Under the pieces are notes generated by a model, which ran no database searches, was not told where the DNA came from, and saw nothing but the letters and a program-made list of their open reading frames with translations. From JBJENW01 sp051880395 (GTDB lineage: Bacteria > Bacillota > Clostridia > Lachnospirales > Lachnospiraceae), in assembly GCA_051880395.1 (NCBI GenBank), contig JBJENW010000254.1:1-50131 (forward strand): a stretch of DNA of 50,131 bases. Direction: 5' to 3'. The stretch's first letter is position 1. Every line of letters starts with the position of its first letter. Shown here one piece after another: positions 41,938-50,020 of the stretch. Both the position numbers and the translations under genes were made by a program.

Positions 41938-42371
41938 TCTTTTTCTCCAACTTCCTTTTTTGTTTCTGTCTCTCGACAATCTTTACAGACTCCATTTAAT
42001 ACAGAACCATCACATTCTACCTGAAATCCATGATGCCGCCACAAGTGCGATGCAATCTCCTCCATAAACTTACATTCTAAATGAAAGATTTTCCCACACC
42101 GTTTGCACTGCATATGCAGATGGGCACCACAATTTCCATGCTCTTTTGCATATTGATATATAAAACTGTCAGCCTCTGCTGATTTATATTTTAATAAGAT
42201 TCCATCCGCTGTCATACGCTCTAAATTACGATATACCGTCGTCAAATTCACTTCCATGCCTGCCCTCTGCAGATGAGCATGCACCTCAGCGGCTGTTTTT
42301 CCATTCTCCTGCTGCTCCTGCAAAAATGCGCGGATTGCAGCTTTTCCCTTTGTCTGATAAGATTTTGCCAT
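41934..42371 (-). CDS. Fur-family metal regulator, probably Zur-like
   Basis: 145 residues. A winged-helix DNA-binding domain (about 1-80, with TAAEVHAHLQRAGMEVNLTTVYRNLERM) and a metal-binding or dimerisation domain with the structural zinc cysteines (CKRCG and CKDC) and His-rich ligand stretches (HLHMQCKRCGKIFHLEC, HLWRHHGF). It is first in the operon with the zinc-type transporter and translationally coupled to it. A perfect palindrome over its promoter suggests autoregulation. Metal specificity (zinc rather than iron or manganese) is inferred from context. Confidence 0.93.
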   Translation of the reverse strand: MAKSYQTKGKAAIRAFLQEQQENGKTAAEVHAHLQRAGMEVNLTTVYRNLERMTADGILLKYKSAEADSFIYQYAKEHGNCGAHLHMQCKRCGKIFHLECKFMEEIASHLWRHHGFQVECDGSVLNGVCKDCRETETKKEVGEKE

Positions 42372-42391
42372 GGTGTATCTCCCTTTCTAAT

Positions 42392-42408
42392 TTGCAAATC
42401 ATTTGCAA
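42392..42408. promoter_or_regulatory. Fur/Zur-box-like palindrome at the metal operon promoter
   Basis: TTGCAAATCATTTGCAA is a perfect 8-1-8 palindrome, seven bases downstream of the -10 box. It has the spacing of Firmicute Fur-family boxes, with a centre AAATNATTT. Confidence 0.78.
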
Positions 42409-42414
42409 TTGTGT

Positions 42415-42444
42415 ATTATACGCATTGACTTGCTATTTGTCAAG
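42415..42444 (-). promoter_or_regulatory. Promoter of the fur-znuACB operon
   Basis: On the minus strand TTGACA (42444-42439), 18 bases, TATAAT (42420-42415): consensus in both boxes. Confidence 0.85.
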
Positions 42445-42519
42445 TGTTAAAATTGTGTTAAGATTTTTAGCTCGATATTAATATTTTATTAATACCAGAC
42501 CGTGGATTTCTTTCCCCAT

Positions 42520-42600
42520 CTTTACTTTTTTTTTTGCATACTAAAAGTAAAGTGCATTTTTACCGCTATCTGCCAAATCCAGCTTTGCGGTAAAAATAAA
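42520..42600 (+). promoter_or_regulatory. Tandem hairpins in the ktrB leader
   Basis: CTTTACTTTT (42520-42529) pairs perfectly with AAAAGTAAAG (42543-42552). Next, TTTTTACCGC (from about 42558) pairs with GCGGTAAAAA (to about 42596), ending some 15 bases before the ktrB ribosome binding site. It may be an attenuator or riboregulator. It lacks the landmarks of the known c-di-AMP riboswitch. Confidence 0.5.
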
Positions 42601-42625
42601 ATGTAACATACAAGGAGGTTTTGTT

Positions 42626-43939
42626 TTGCGAAACATACTTACACGCATCAGCTCCACGCGGCTAATCGCGCTGAGTTTTTTAATGATGATCTTTGGCGGT
42701 GCGTTTCTTTTATGTCTGCCGATCTCCAGCCGCTCCCACACATTTACACCGTTTGTGGACGCCCTTTTTACCGCTACAAGTGCGACATGCGTGACAGGAC
42801 TGATTGTCCATGATACCTTTACATTCTGGTCTCCGTTTGGTCAGATCATCATCCTGATTCTGATTCAGATCGGCGGTCTGGGACTGATGACCATGATCAG
42901 TCTCTTTGCAATTTTTATGAAAAAAAAGATCGGCCTGACCGAGCGTATGCTTCTGGTACAGTCTTCCGGAAATATCCGTGTCAGCGGCATTGTCCGTCTG
43001 ATCAAACGCATCGGCATCGGAACGGCGATCATTGAAAGCGTGGGGGCCATTCTTCTCGCGTTTCGGTTTTGCCCGCAGTTCGGATTTTTGAAGGGAATTT
43101 ATTATAGTATCTTCCACTCTGTTTCCGCCTTTTGCAATGCCGGATTTGACTTAATGGGTACGAACGAGCCCTGTTCTTCCCTGACCGCATATGTGGACGA
43201 TATCTATATTAATATCGTCATCATGTTACTCATCGTCATCGGCGGAATCGGTTTTACTGTCTGGGAAGATTTTTCTAAATATCACCTGCACTTAAGATCC
43301 TATTCCCTGCACTCGAAAATCGTTTTGTCAACGACTGCAGTTTTAATCCTCGGCGGTGCCATTTTATTTTTTATCCTGGAACCTGGATACAATCCACTCA
43401 CTGCACTGTTTTTGTCTGTCACAACAAGAACCGCTGGTTTTAACACAACAAACCTTGCAAAACTTACCGATTCCGGAAGTGTCATTGCGATGATTTTGAT
43501 GTTTATCGGCGGAAGTCCCGGCTCCACTGCGGGTGGTATCAAAACAACGACGATCGCTGTGATCGCACTTTCTTTGGTATCTCTCGCACGAGGAAAAGAA
43601 GAAGCAACCGTCTTTCACAGACGCGTGGAAGATTCTACGATCAAACATGCCACCGGCATCTGCTTTGCCTACATCATCGGTATTTTGATCGCATCGATTA
43701 CGATCTGCTCTACAGAAGGCTTAGGTCTCAAACCGGTTTTATTTGAAATTGTATCTGCAGCTGCAACGGTCGGACTTTCCATAGGACTTACCGGTTCGTT
43801 TCATATGCTTTCAAAATTAATTATTATTGTTTTGATGTATTCCGGTCGAATCGGCGGTTTATCGTTGCTTTTGGTATTTGCGGAACGAAAAAAAGAGGCG
43901 CCTCTGAAACGCCCGACAGAAAAGATTTTAATTGGATAA
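42626..43939 (+). CDS. ktrB: Potassium uptake channel subunit KtrB/TrkH family
   Basis: 437-residue integral membrane K+ (Na+-coupled) translocator with four membrane-pore-membrane repeats. The pore loops carry the filter glycines in TATSATCVTGL, FCNAGFDLMG, TRTAGFNTT and AAATVGLSIG. GGSPGSTAGGIKTTT is the typical stretch before the gating region. The start is TTG at 42626 with AAGGAGG seven bases upstream, an uncommon start codon that may lower expression. It is followed 12 bases later by ktrA. Two hairpins lie in its leader. Export signals are absent, as expected. Confidence 0.95.
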   Translation: MRNILTRISSTRLIALSFLMMIFGGAFLLCLPISSRSHTFTPFVDALFTATSATCVTGLIVHDTFTFWSPFGQIIILILIQIGGLGLMTMISLFAIFMKKKIGLTERMLLVQSSGNIRVSGIVRLIKRIGIGTAIIESVGAILLAFRFCPQFGFLKGIYYSIFHSVSAFCNAGFDLMGTNEPCSSLTAYVDDIYINIVIMLLIVIGGIGFTVWEDFSKYHLHLRSYSLHSKIVLSTTAVLILGGAILFFILEPGYNPLTALFLSVTTRTAGFNTTNLAKLTDSGSVIAMILMFIGGSPGSTAGGIKTTTIAVIALSLVSLARGKEEATVFHRRVEDSTIKHATGICFAYIIGILIASITICSTEGLGLKPVLFEIVSAAATVGLSIGLTGSFHMLSKLIIIVLMYSGRIGGLSLLLVFAERKKEAPLKRPTEKILIG

Positions 43940-43951
43940 GGAGAAACTATT

Positions 43952-44608
43952 ATGAAATCTGTTTTAATTATTGGTATGGGAACTCTGGGTCAGCACTTGG
44001 CGGCCCGTATGCAGGAACTCGGAAATGATGTCATGGTCGTTGATAAAAATGAAGCTTTGATCGAGGAACTCGCTCCGAAATTCAAAAATGCTTTTTCCGG
44101 CGATTGTACAAACGAAGGCGTTTTGCGCGCACTCGGCGTCAACAATTTCGACTATTGTTTTGTTGCCATCGGTGAAGATTTCTATGCATCTTTGGAAATC
44201 ACTTCGATTCTGAAAGAATTAGGTGCAAAATATGTTATTTCCAAAGCAAAACGTGCCCGTCAGAGCGAGTTCTTGAAAAAAATCGGCGCGGATGAAGTCT
44301 TTTATCCGGAACGTGAGATTGCAGAAAAGTTGGCAGTACGCTACAATGCGACCAATATTTTTGACTATATCGAACTGACGAGTGAATACTCAATCTTCGA
44401 AATCCCGATTCTTCCGAATTGGGTAGGCAAAAATATTCAGACCATTGACGTACGAAAACATTACAATATCAATATTATTGCCATCAAAAACCACAACAAA
44501 CTGATGCCGATTCCAGGTGGACAGTATATTTTCCAGCCGGATGACCACATTGAAGTTATCGGAAAAGCAAACGATGTCTTTCGCCTTTCCGCACAGACGG
44601 AACGCTAA
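43952..44608 (+). CDS. ktrA: Potassium uptake regulatory subunit KtrA/TrkA (RCK domain)
   Basis: 218-residue cytoplasmic gating ring protein of the KtrAB system. The N-terminal RCK_N Rossmann domain has GMGTLGQHLA (about 7-16) with acidic residues VVDKNEA at the ribose position (NAD or ATP binding). The C-terminal RCK_C domain (about 140-215) binds ATP and, in Firmicutes, c-di-AMP. GGAG precedes the ATG. Its stop codon overlaps that of kdpE on the other strand, leaving no space for a terminator. Confidence 0.95.
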   Translation: MKSVLIIGMGTLGQHLAARMQELGNDVMVVDKNEALIEELAPKFKNAFSGDCTNEGVLRALGVNNFDYCFVAIGEDFYASLEITSILKELGAKYVISKAKRARQSEFLKKIGADEVFYPEREIAEKLAVRYNATNIFDYIELTSEYSIFEIPILPNWVGKNIQTIDVRKHYNINIIAIKNHNKLMPIPGGQYIFQPDDHIEVIGKANDVFRLSAQTER

Positions 44609-45303
44609 TCCGGGTCTAAAAACCGATAACCGACTCCGATTTCTGTAATAATATAATGGGGATGCGCAGAATCTGTTTCTATTTTACGGCGCAGACTGGA
44701 CATACACACACGAATACTTTTCGAGTCTCCGGTTTCGCCGTACCCCCACACTTCTTTCATAATCTGACTGTGTGTCACCACTTTTCCGCAATTTTTCACT
44801 AAAACCATCAATAAACGATATTCCAGCGGTGTCAGATGAATCTCTTCCTCTCCACGGAAAATCCGCCTCCGATCGACATCAATCGTCAGTTCATCAAAGT
44901 GATAAATATTTTTTGGTCGTGTAAAATCTTTTTCCACAATAAAACGCTCCATCACACGGATGCGCGCCAACAATTCTCCCATGGAAAATGGCTTCGTCAC
45001 ATAATCGTTTGCCCCGACATCAAGTGCCTCGATCTTATCGGTATCCATCTCCCGTGCTGAGACGACCAGTATCGGGATTTCTGATACTTTCCGGATTTCC
45101 CGGATGATTTCTACCCCATCCATATCCGGCAGTCCCAGATCCAATAGGATGATATCTGGTTTCTGCGTACAAAACTGCAGAATCCCATCTTTTCCACGAT
45201 TTGACTGTAACACATGGTAATCTTTCGCTTTGAGTGCCATAGAAAGAAAATCCACAATTTTTTTATCGTCCTCTATAATTAAAACGGTTACTTTATTCTC
45301 CAT
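44605..45303 (-). CDS. kdpE: KdpE-like response regulator (OmpR/PhoB family)
   Basis: 232 residues: a receiver (about 1-120; VLIIEDDKKIVDFL, ILLDLGLPDMDG phospho-Asp near 54, VVSARE, Lys in VTKPFSMGEL) and a winged-helix DNA-binding domain (about 130-230; HLTPLEYRLLMVLVKNCGKVVTH, EVWGYG, RVCMSSLRRKIE). Motif order matches KdpE. It lies 12 bases after kdpD. No kdpFABC operon is present, so its likely target is the neighbouring ktrAB or genes elsewhere. Confidence 0.92.
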   Translation of the reverse strand: MENKVTVLIIEDDKKIVDFLSMALKAKDYHVLQSNRGKDGILQFCTQKPDIILLDLGLPDMDGVEIIREIRKVSEIPILVVSAREMDTDKIEALDVGANDYVTKPFSMGELLARIRVMERFIVEKDFTRPKNIYHFDELTIDVDRRRIFRGEEEIHLTPLEYRLLMVLVKNCGKVVTHSQIMKEVWGYGETGDSKSIRVCMSSLRRKIETDSAHPHYIITEIGVGYRFLDPD

Positions 45304-45315
45304 ATTTCCTCCGCT

Positions 45316-46809
45316 CTATTCCGGCAGATTTGCTTTTTCACAAGGCAGAAAAATCCGAAATACAGCTCCACCTTTTGGATCATTTGCTGCAGTGATCTGC
45401 CCTTCTTGCGCCTCCACGATTGCTTTACAGATCGTAAGTCCCAATCCAACACCTCTGCCCTTATCCGATGCATGTGTTTTTCCTGTTACAAATCCATCAA
45501 AAATATGCTCCTGCACGGACGCGTCAATCCCTGGTCCGTCATCTTTTACCAAAAATACCATCATTTTTCCCTGTAAAACTGCAGAAAGCAAAATATGTGC
45601 CTCATCCCCCGCATATCTGTATGCATTATCCAACAGATTTAGCAGCACCTGAACAAACAGATTTCCATCTACTTTCACCAGACAGATTTCCTCCGGAGCC
45701 TGAATGGTTAATCGACTTCTGTCATACGTGATCGGCAGGCGTTCTTCCACTTGATTCAGCAGATCATCGACCGACTCATACTCTGCTCGGATCATCAACT
45801 TTCCATCGGAAATCCGTGTCATGTTCAAAATATTCTGCACCGACATATTCAGCCAGTTTGCCTCCTCCAATATATTATCGACAAGCTGCCTGGCATTTTC
45901 CATGCTCAATGGATGTTTTGCATCCGATTTGAATGATTCACTCAATAAATTTGCCGATCCCATAATTCCGGTCAAAGGCGTTCTCAGATCATGCGAAACA
46001 CTGCGCAAAAGTGTCGTTTTTAAATGTTCGCTTTCCATTTCCAGTCGAATCTGCTCTCTCTCCCGGTAGATGCATTCCCGGTCAAACAGTAATGTCATCT
46101 GATATATGATCGCATTCACGATTTTTTCTGTGGATTCGTCTAATTTTATATTCTTCGCAAAATATAACGTTCCCATTTTATGGCTGATTCCGGTAATCGG
46201 AATTTCTTTTCCGTGAAATACTTGCCAGCTGCGTTCTTTTGGCATGATATAGGTGCGCTCTAGCGTTGTTTCTTCCCGAAAGATTTCTAAAAACTCTGTT
46301 GTCAGCTCCAATTTACAGGCGACACCTGTATTTTGATACAGATCATTTAAAGATGTCTCGATGATTTTTTGTATCCCGGAGAGTTTCAAAAAACTTTCTG
46401 TGATCTCATATAACTTCTGACTGACTGCTGCATTTTTCTTTGCCAGTTTCTGTTGTCGTTTCATCATGGTTGACATCAGCCCACAGATCAATGATACCAG
46501 AAGAAAGAAAAATAGTAAAATAAAATCCTGTGGATCATTCATGAGCAGCGTATACTTTGGCTCCGTAAAAAAATAATTAAACAAAAATGCGCTAAACAGT
46601 GCCGATAGAATCCCATACCACCAACTGTTCGTCAATGCCGTACAAAGCAGGACTCCAACCAAAAAAAGCATCAACAGATTTTCTTTTCCCACATCCAAAC
46701 GTCCTAACAAAAGTGCCGCAACTGTCATGACCGTCCAAACACCGATCAAAATAAACAAACCTGAGATCGCATGTGAGATTCCTCGTTTTCCTTCTTTCTT
46801 TTTTTTCAT
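45316..46809 (-). CDS. kdpD: Short KdpD-like sensor histidine kinase
   Basis: 497 residues. Four closely spaced membrane helices of the DUF4118 type (about 15-110; FILIGVWTVMTVAALLLG, FFFTEPKYTLLM) are followed by a GAF-like region (about 140-255). HisKA comes next with LLRSVSHDLRTPLTGIMGSA (phospho-His near 275), then HATPase (LLDNAYRYA, KDDGPGIDAS, GRGVGLGLTICKAIVEAQ). The classic N-terminal KdpD sensor plus USP domains (about 380 residues) are missing, and the N terminus begins just before the helices. ATGA overlap with the GNAT gene fixes the start. Ends with LPE. Confidence 0.92.
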   Translation of the reverse strand: MKKKKEGKRGISHAISGLFILIGVWTVMTVAALLLGRLDVGKENLLMLFLVGVLLCTALTNSWWYGILSALFSAFLFNYFFTEPKYTLLMNDPQDFILLFFFLLVSLICGLMSTMMKRQQKLAKKNAAVSQKLYEITESFLKLSGIQKIIETSLNDLYQNTGVACKLELTTEFLEIFREETTLERTYIMPKERSWQVFHGKEIPITGISHKMGTLYFAKNIKLDESTEKIVNAIIYQMTLLFDRECIYREREQIRLEMESEHLKTTLLRSVSHDLRTPLTGIMGSANLLSESFKSDAKHPLSMENARQLVDNILEEANWLNMSVQNILNMTRISDGKLMIRAEYESVDDLLNQVEERLPITYDRSRLTIQAPEEICLVKVDGNLFVQVLLNLLDNAYRYAGDEAHILLSAVLQGKMMVFLVKDDGPGIDASVQEHIFDGFVTGKTHASDKGRGVGLGLTICKAIVEAQEGQITAANDPKGGAVFRIFLPCEKANLPE

Positions 46810-47276
46810 AGAATATACTCCATTCCAATCTTCTGTGGTTTCATTCCACAAGACTCGTAAAACCTCATTGCCGTTGGATTGCAGCTCCAAACATTTAAGG
46901 TAACATTGTAACAACCGAGTTCTCTTGCATACGCTACTACTGCATCATACAACTGATGTCCGATTCCCCCGGTTCGTTTCGTTTCATCCACACAAAGATC
47001 ATCAATATACAATGTCTTAATATCCGTAGAAGCATGCTGACCACGTAAATCCTGCAGCACACAAAATGCATACCCACATGCACAATCCTTCTCATCTACT
47101 GCCACTAAAATTGGACGGTTTTTTTCATTTAACAACGCTTCTAATTCCTCATCTTCATACTTTCTTCCACCAGCCACAAACAAATCCGGGCGCCCTTTGT
47201 GATGCACCATGCAAACCTGTTCTAATAATCGATGCATCTGTGGAATATCTCTTTTCTCTGCAAATCGTATTTTCAT
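46806..47276 (-). CDS. GNAT-family N-acetyltransferase
   Basis: 156 residues of the acetyl-CoA-dependent acetyltransferase fold: IRFAEKRDIPQMHRLLEQV, the core strand ILVAVDEKDCACGYAF, LYIDDLCVDETKRTGGIGHQLYDAV (acetyl-CoA loop with R-T-G-G-I-G) and LNVWSCNPTAMRFYESCGMKPQ. The substrate (protein, small molecule or antibiotic) cannot be read. Coupled to kdpD by ATGA overlap, in a padR-led operon. Confidence 0.9.
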   Translation of the reverse strand: MKIRFAEKRDIPQMHRLLEQVCMVHHKGRPDLFVAGGRKYEDEELEALLNEKNRPILVAVDEKDCACGYAFCVLQDLRGQHASTDIKTLYIDDLCVDETKRTGGIGHQLYDAVVAYARELGCYNVTLNVWSCNPTAMRFYESCGMKPQKIGMEYIL

Positions 47277-47288
47277 GTTTTTCTCCTT

Positions 47289-47945
47289 TTACACTTCTAC
47301 CCAATCCATGATCCAGAATCCTACCAGTGCAATCACAAAAACAATTCCATATACTGCAAGTGACGCAGAGAACAATACATTCTGTAAAAAAACACGTCCC
47401 AACAACAGAACAAACAGACAAATAACTACTACAAGAAAAATTTTCAGTTTCTGCATACGATTTTCCTCTTCAAACGAATGATGCAGAATATATTGCACCA
47501 GACCAGAGGATAACGCAAAAATTCCTACATATAAAATTGCCTGTCCAAGTGAGAATTCAATTCTCCACCACTCTTGTTTCAAAGTCACATTTTTCAACAC
47601 ACCGAAACATACAATGACTGGAATCAACACTGCTACGCACATCAACATTGATTCAAAAAACTGAATGACTTTCTCTTTTCCCGTCACCGTTTCAACATTC
47701 TCCAAAATCTCATCACAAAATTGTTTATAATCCATACCGATCACATGCTGTGCCGTTTCTCCTCTCTCCTGCGCATCAAACAGCATCTGGCTGATATCTG
47801 CACGAACATGCTCCTGCTCGGTTTCCGTAATATTGGCACCTCTTAAATATGCCACGATATCTGTCATCACATCCTGATTCTGCTCCGAAAGACATTCCTC
47901 AAATTCATTGTTTTGTTTTCTTAACATACGTGCTGTTCTGCTCAT
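47289..47945 (-). CDS. HAAS/DUF1700-like membrane protein, PadR partner
   Basis: 218 residues. The N-terminal helical domain (about 1-95; RKQNNEFEECLSEQNQDVMTDI, AQHVIGMDYKQFCDEILENV) resembles the HAAS signalling domain. Three to four membrane helices follow (about 100-215; LMCVAVLIPVIVCFGVL, AILYVGIFALSSGLVQYIL, IFLVVVICLFVLLLG, AVYGIVFVIALVGFWIMDW). This pairing with a PadR repressor is common in Firmicutes. Function unknown; it may respond to membrane or cell-wall stress. The start at 47945 overlaps the padR stop as ATGA. Confidence 0.82.
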   Translation of the reverse strand: MSRTARMLRKQNNEFEECLSEQNQDVMTDIVAYLRGANITETEQEHVRADISQMLFDAQERGETAQHVIGMDYKQFCDEILENVETVTGKEKVIQFFESMLMCVAVLIPVIVCFGVLKNVTLKQEWWRIEFSLGQAILYVGIFALSSGLVQYILHHSFEEENRMQKLKIFLVVVICLFVLLLGRVFLQNVLFSASLAVYGIVFVIALVGFWIMDWVEV

Positions 47946-48277
47946 ACTTCCATCTCTCCTTTTTCTTTCCATAAATTTTCAACCGCATGACTCAGTTCCA
48001 TCCAGCTTTGATGAAACTTCTCCACTTCCTCTGTGCCTTTTTCTGTCAACGAATAATATTTTCTCCGCGGTCCCTGTGTCGATGCTCGATGTGTTGTCGA
48101 CACACTTCCATTTTTCTCTAATCGTAATAAAATCGGATAAATCGTCCCCTCCGAAACCTCTCCAAATCCTAGTTCTTTTAATCGCTCCGATATCCTGTAT
48201 CCATAGGACTCTTCTATTTGGATCACCTGAAGAATGCATCCTTCCAATGTTCCTTTTAACATCTGTGATGGAATCAT
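47942..48277 (-). CDS. PadR-family transcriptional repressor
   Basis: 111 residues of the small PadR class. Winged helix: LKGTLEGCILQVIQIEESYGYRISERL, EVSEGTIYPILLRLEKNG, then GPRRKYYSLTEKGTEEVEKFHQSW as the wing and dimer helix. It heads the operon with HAAS, GNAT, kdpD and kdpE. A dyad across its promoter suggests autorepression. AGGAGGTGAGAAT precedes ATG 48277. Confidence 0.94.
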   Translation of the reverse strand: MIPSQMLKGTLEGCILQVIQIEESYGYRISERLKELGFGEVSEGTIYPILLRLEKNGSVSTTHRASTQGPRRKYYSLTEKGTEEVEKFHQSWMELSHAVENLWKEKGEMEV

Positions 48278-48364
48278 ATTCTCACCTCCTGTCATTCTCC
48301 TCCCAATTTATATGTACCTTGCTATACAGTACTTTGCATTGCAGTATTATGTATTACCAACTAC

Positions 48365-48389
48365 AAGTATATTGTAATGCATAATACTT
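48365..48389. promoter_or_regulatory. PadR operator-like dyad
   Basis: AAGTAT (48365-48370) and ATACTT (48384-48389) are inverted halves spanning the promoter of padR. Nearby ATAATAC and GTATTATG words suggest a second half-site cluster. Confidence 0.5.
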
Positions 48390-48399
48390 ATTTCGTCAA
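48371..48399 (-). promoter_or_regulatory. Promoter of the padR operon
   Basis: On the minus strand TTGACG (48399-48394), 17 bases, TACAAT (48376-48371). Confidence 0.7.
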
Positions 48400-48488
48400 G
48401 TGTTTATTTTTATATTTTCTACTTTTTTCTGGTCGAATCAAAAAAAATATGATACACTAAAAAGTATTGAATTATGGAGGTTTAAGGT

Positions 48489-48920
48489 ATGAGAAGAAAA
48501 GATAGAGAAATTACAGATGCAAAAATGATCGAAACATTTATTGAAAAAGAGAAGATTCTGCGAATTGCTTTTTATGATGGCGAAATCTATATTGCACCGG
48601 TCAATTATGGCTATTCCTGTACAAATAACCAGTATACATTTTACTTCCACGGTGCAAAAGCCGGCAGAAAATATGAACTCAGCAAATCTGAGCCGACCGT
48701 AGGATTTGAAATTGACGGAGAATACAAGTTACTGGAAAGCGATCTCGCTTGTAACTATTCCGCGGCTTTTCAAAGTGTGATCGGTACGGGAATTGTTCAT
48801 CTTTTAGAAAATCCCGAAGAAAAAAAGATTGCTCTGGATACCATTATGAAACATTTGACGCAAAAGACAGATTGGGATTATAAAAAAGAAATGATTGATG
48901 CAACCGCTGTTTTTGATTAG
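48489..48920 (+). CDS. Pyridoxamine 5'-phosphate oxidase-like FMN-binding protein (NimA type)
   Basis: 143 residues of the FMN-binding split-barrel family: MRRKDREITD, MIETFIEKEKILRIAFYDG, IYIAPVNYGYSCTNNQYTFYFHG, AKAGRKYELSKSEPTVGFEID and VIGTGIVHLLENPEEK. Such proteins often reduce nitro-compounds, or their substrate is unknown. GGAGG precedes the ATG. Divergent from padR but with a separate promoter region; not part of that operon. Confidence 0.92.
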   Translation: MRRKDREITDAKMIETFIEKEKILRIAFYDGEIYIAPVNYGYSCTNNQYTFYFHGAKAGRKYELSKSEPTVGFEIDGEYKLLESDLACNYSAAFQSVIGTGIVHLLENPEEKKIALDTIMKHLTQKTDWDYKKEMIDATAVFD

Positions 48921-48952
48921 ATGTAAAAAAATTGTCCTGCAAAGCAAAATAA

Positions 48953-48984
48953 AAAACCCCGAAAGTATAACCTTTCGGGGTTTT
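48953..48984. terminator. Bidirectional terminator between the FMN protein gene and rpsI
   Basis: AAAACCCCGAAAG (48953-48965) pairs with CTTTCGGGGTTTT (48972-48984), flanked by A and T runs on both sides. Confidence 0.92.
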
Positions 48985-49004
48985 CTTTTCGATATTTCGA
49001 GAAA

Positions 49005-49400
49005 TTATCTCTTGCTGAACTGTGGTGCACGACGTGCAGCTTTGAGACCGTATTTCTTTCTTTCTTTCATTCTTGGATCTCTGGTTAAGAATCCGGCTTT
49101 CTTTAAGATTGGTCTGTATTCATCAGAATCAACCTCTAATAAAGCTCTGGATACACCGTGACGGATTGCTCCAGCCTGTCCTGTATATCCGCCGCCTTTT
49201 ACATTTACAAGAACATCAAATTTATCTACTGTGTCAGTTGCAGTTAATGGCTGACGTACAATTGTCTTTAATGTCTCTAATCCGAAATATTCATCGATAT
49301 CTCTTTTATTGATTGTGATTTTACCTGTTCCCGGTACTAAATATACTCTGGCAACAGATGATTTTCTTCTTCCTGTTCCGTAATACTTTGTATTAGCCAA
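49005..49400 (-). CDS. rpsI: Ribosomal protein S9
   Basis: 131 residues, small-subunit protein that reaches the P-site tRNA through its C-terminal tail. Family phrases: YYGTGRRKSSVARVYL, INKRDIDEYFG, VNVKGGGYTGQAGAIRHG, DPRMKERKKYGLKAARRAPQFSKR as the basic tail. It follows rplM by 21 bases in the usual L13-S9 operon. Confidence 0.98.
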   Translation of the reverse strand: MANTKYYGTGRRKSSVARVYLVPGTGKITINKRDIDEYFGLETLKTIVRQPLTATDTVDKFDVLVNVKGGGYTGQAGAIRHGVSRALLEVDSDEYRPILKKAGFLTRDPRMKERKKYGLKAARRAPQFSKR

Positions 49401-49421
49401 TTTTCATTCCCTCCTTACTGA

Positions 49422-49853
49422 TTAAAATGTTAACTCTTCTGGCTGCTGTGCTGCATGTTTGTGATCTGGTCCTGCATATACAAATAATTTTCTGTACATG
49501 TCACGTCCTAAAGGTCCCTTTGGAAGCATGCCTTTTACAGCAAACTCAATCACGCGCTCTGGGTGTTTTGCTAACATTTCTTTTAAGGTAGTTTCTCTCA
49601 TACTTCCTACATAATCGGAATGATGATAGTAAATCTTCTGATTTAATTTCTTACCAGTTACTTTTACTTTCTCAGCGTTTACAACGATTACATAATCGCC
49701 TGTATCAATGTGCGGTGTAAAGATCGGTTTGTTTTTACCTCTCAATACTTTTGCGATTTCGGATGCTAAACGTCCTAAAGTCTTATCCGTAGCATCTACA
49801 ACATACCATTTTCTTTCGATTGTAGACGGACTAGCCATAAATGTTGTGTTCAT
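49422..49853 (-). CDS. rplM: Ribosomal protein L13
   Basis: 143 residues, early-assembly large-subunit protein. Phrases: RKWYVVDATDKTLGRLASEIAKVLRGKNK, FTPHIDTGDYVIVVNAEKV, RETTLKEMLAKHPERVIE, VKGMLPKGPLGRDM. Starts 8 bases after GGAGG. First gene of the rplM-rpsI operon, with a structured leader. Confidence 0.98.
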   Translation of the reverse strand: MNTTFMASPSTIERKWYVVDATDKTLGRLASEIAKVLRGKNKPIFTPHIDTGDYVIVVNAEKVKVTGKKLNQKIYYHHSDYVGSMRETTLKEMLAKHPERVIEFAVKGMLPKGPLGRDMYRKLFVYAGPDHKHAAQQPEELTF

Positions 49854-49885
49854 TTGGTTTCTCCTCCTTGAAAACGAGCTACTTT

Positions 49886-49970
49886 ACGATACCAATGTCC
49901 AAAATACCGCTTTTCGCTCTACTCACGTTACTTTATCGTCAAAATGCAAGCCGGGGCTTTGGCTGCATTT
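49886..49970 (-). promoter_or_regulatory. Structured 5' leader of rplM-rpsI, likely L13-type autoregulatory leader
   Basis: The mRNA leader of about 130 bases can fold two stems: AAATGCAGCC with GGCTTGCATTT (49942-49970), and ACGATA with TATCGT (49886-49891 and 49934-49939). L13 leaders that bind the protein and feed back on translation are known in Firmicutes. I identify it by position and folding, not by consensus. Confidence 0.55.
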
Positions 49971-49991
49971 CTCTCCATGTCAGACCTATAT

Positions 49992-50020
49992 ATTATATTA
50001 CACGACGCCTCGTGTGTCAA
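49992..50020 (-). promoter_or_regulatory. Promoter of rplM-rpsI
   Basis: On the minus strand TTGACA (50020-50015), 17 bases, TATAAT (49997-49992): perfect consensus, as expected for a ribosomal protein operon. Confidence 0.88.

Noticed and set aside
42520..42600. c-di-AMP (ydaO) riboswitch before ktrB
   Set aside because: Region too short and without the conserved internal motifs; only simple stems are visible.
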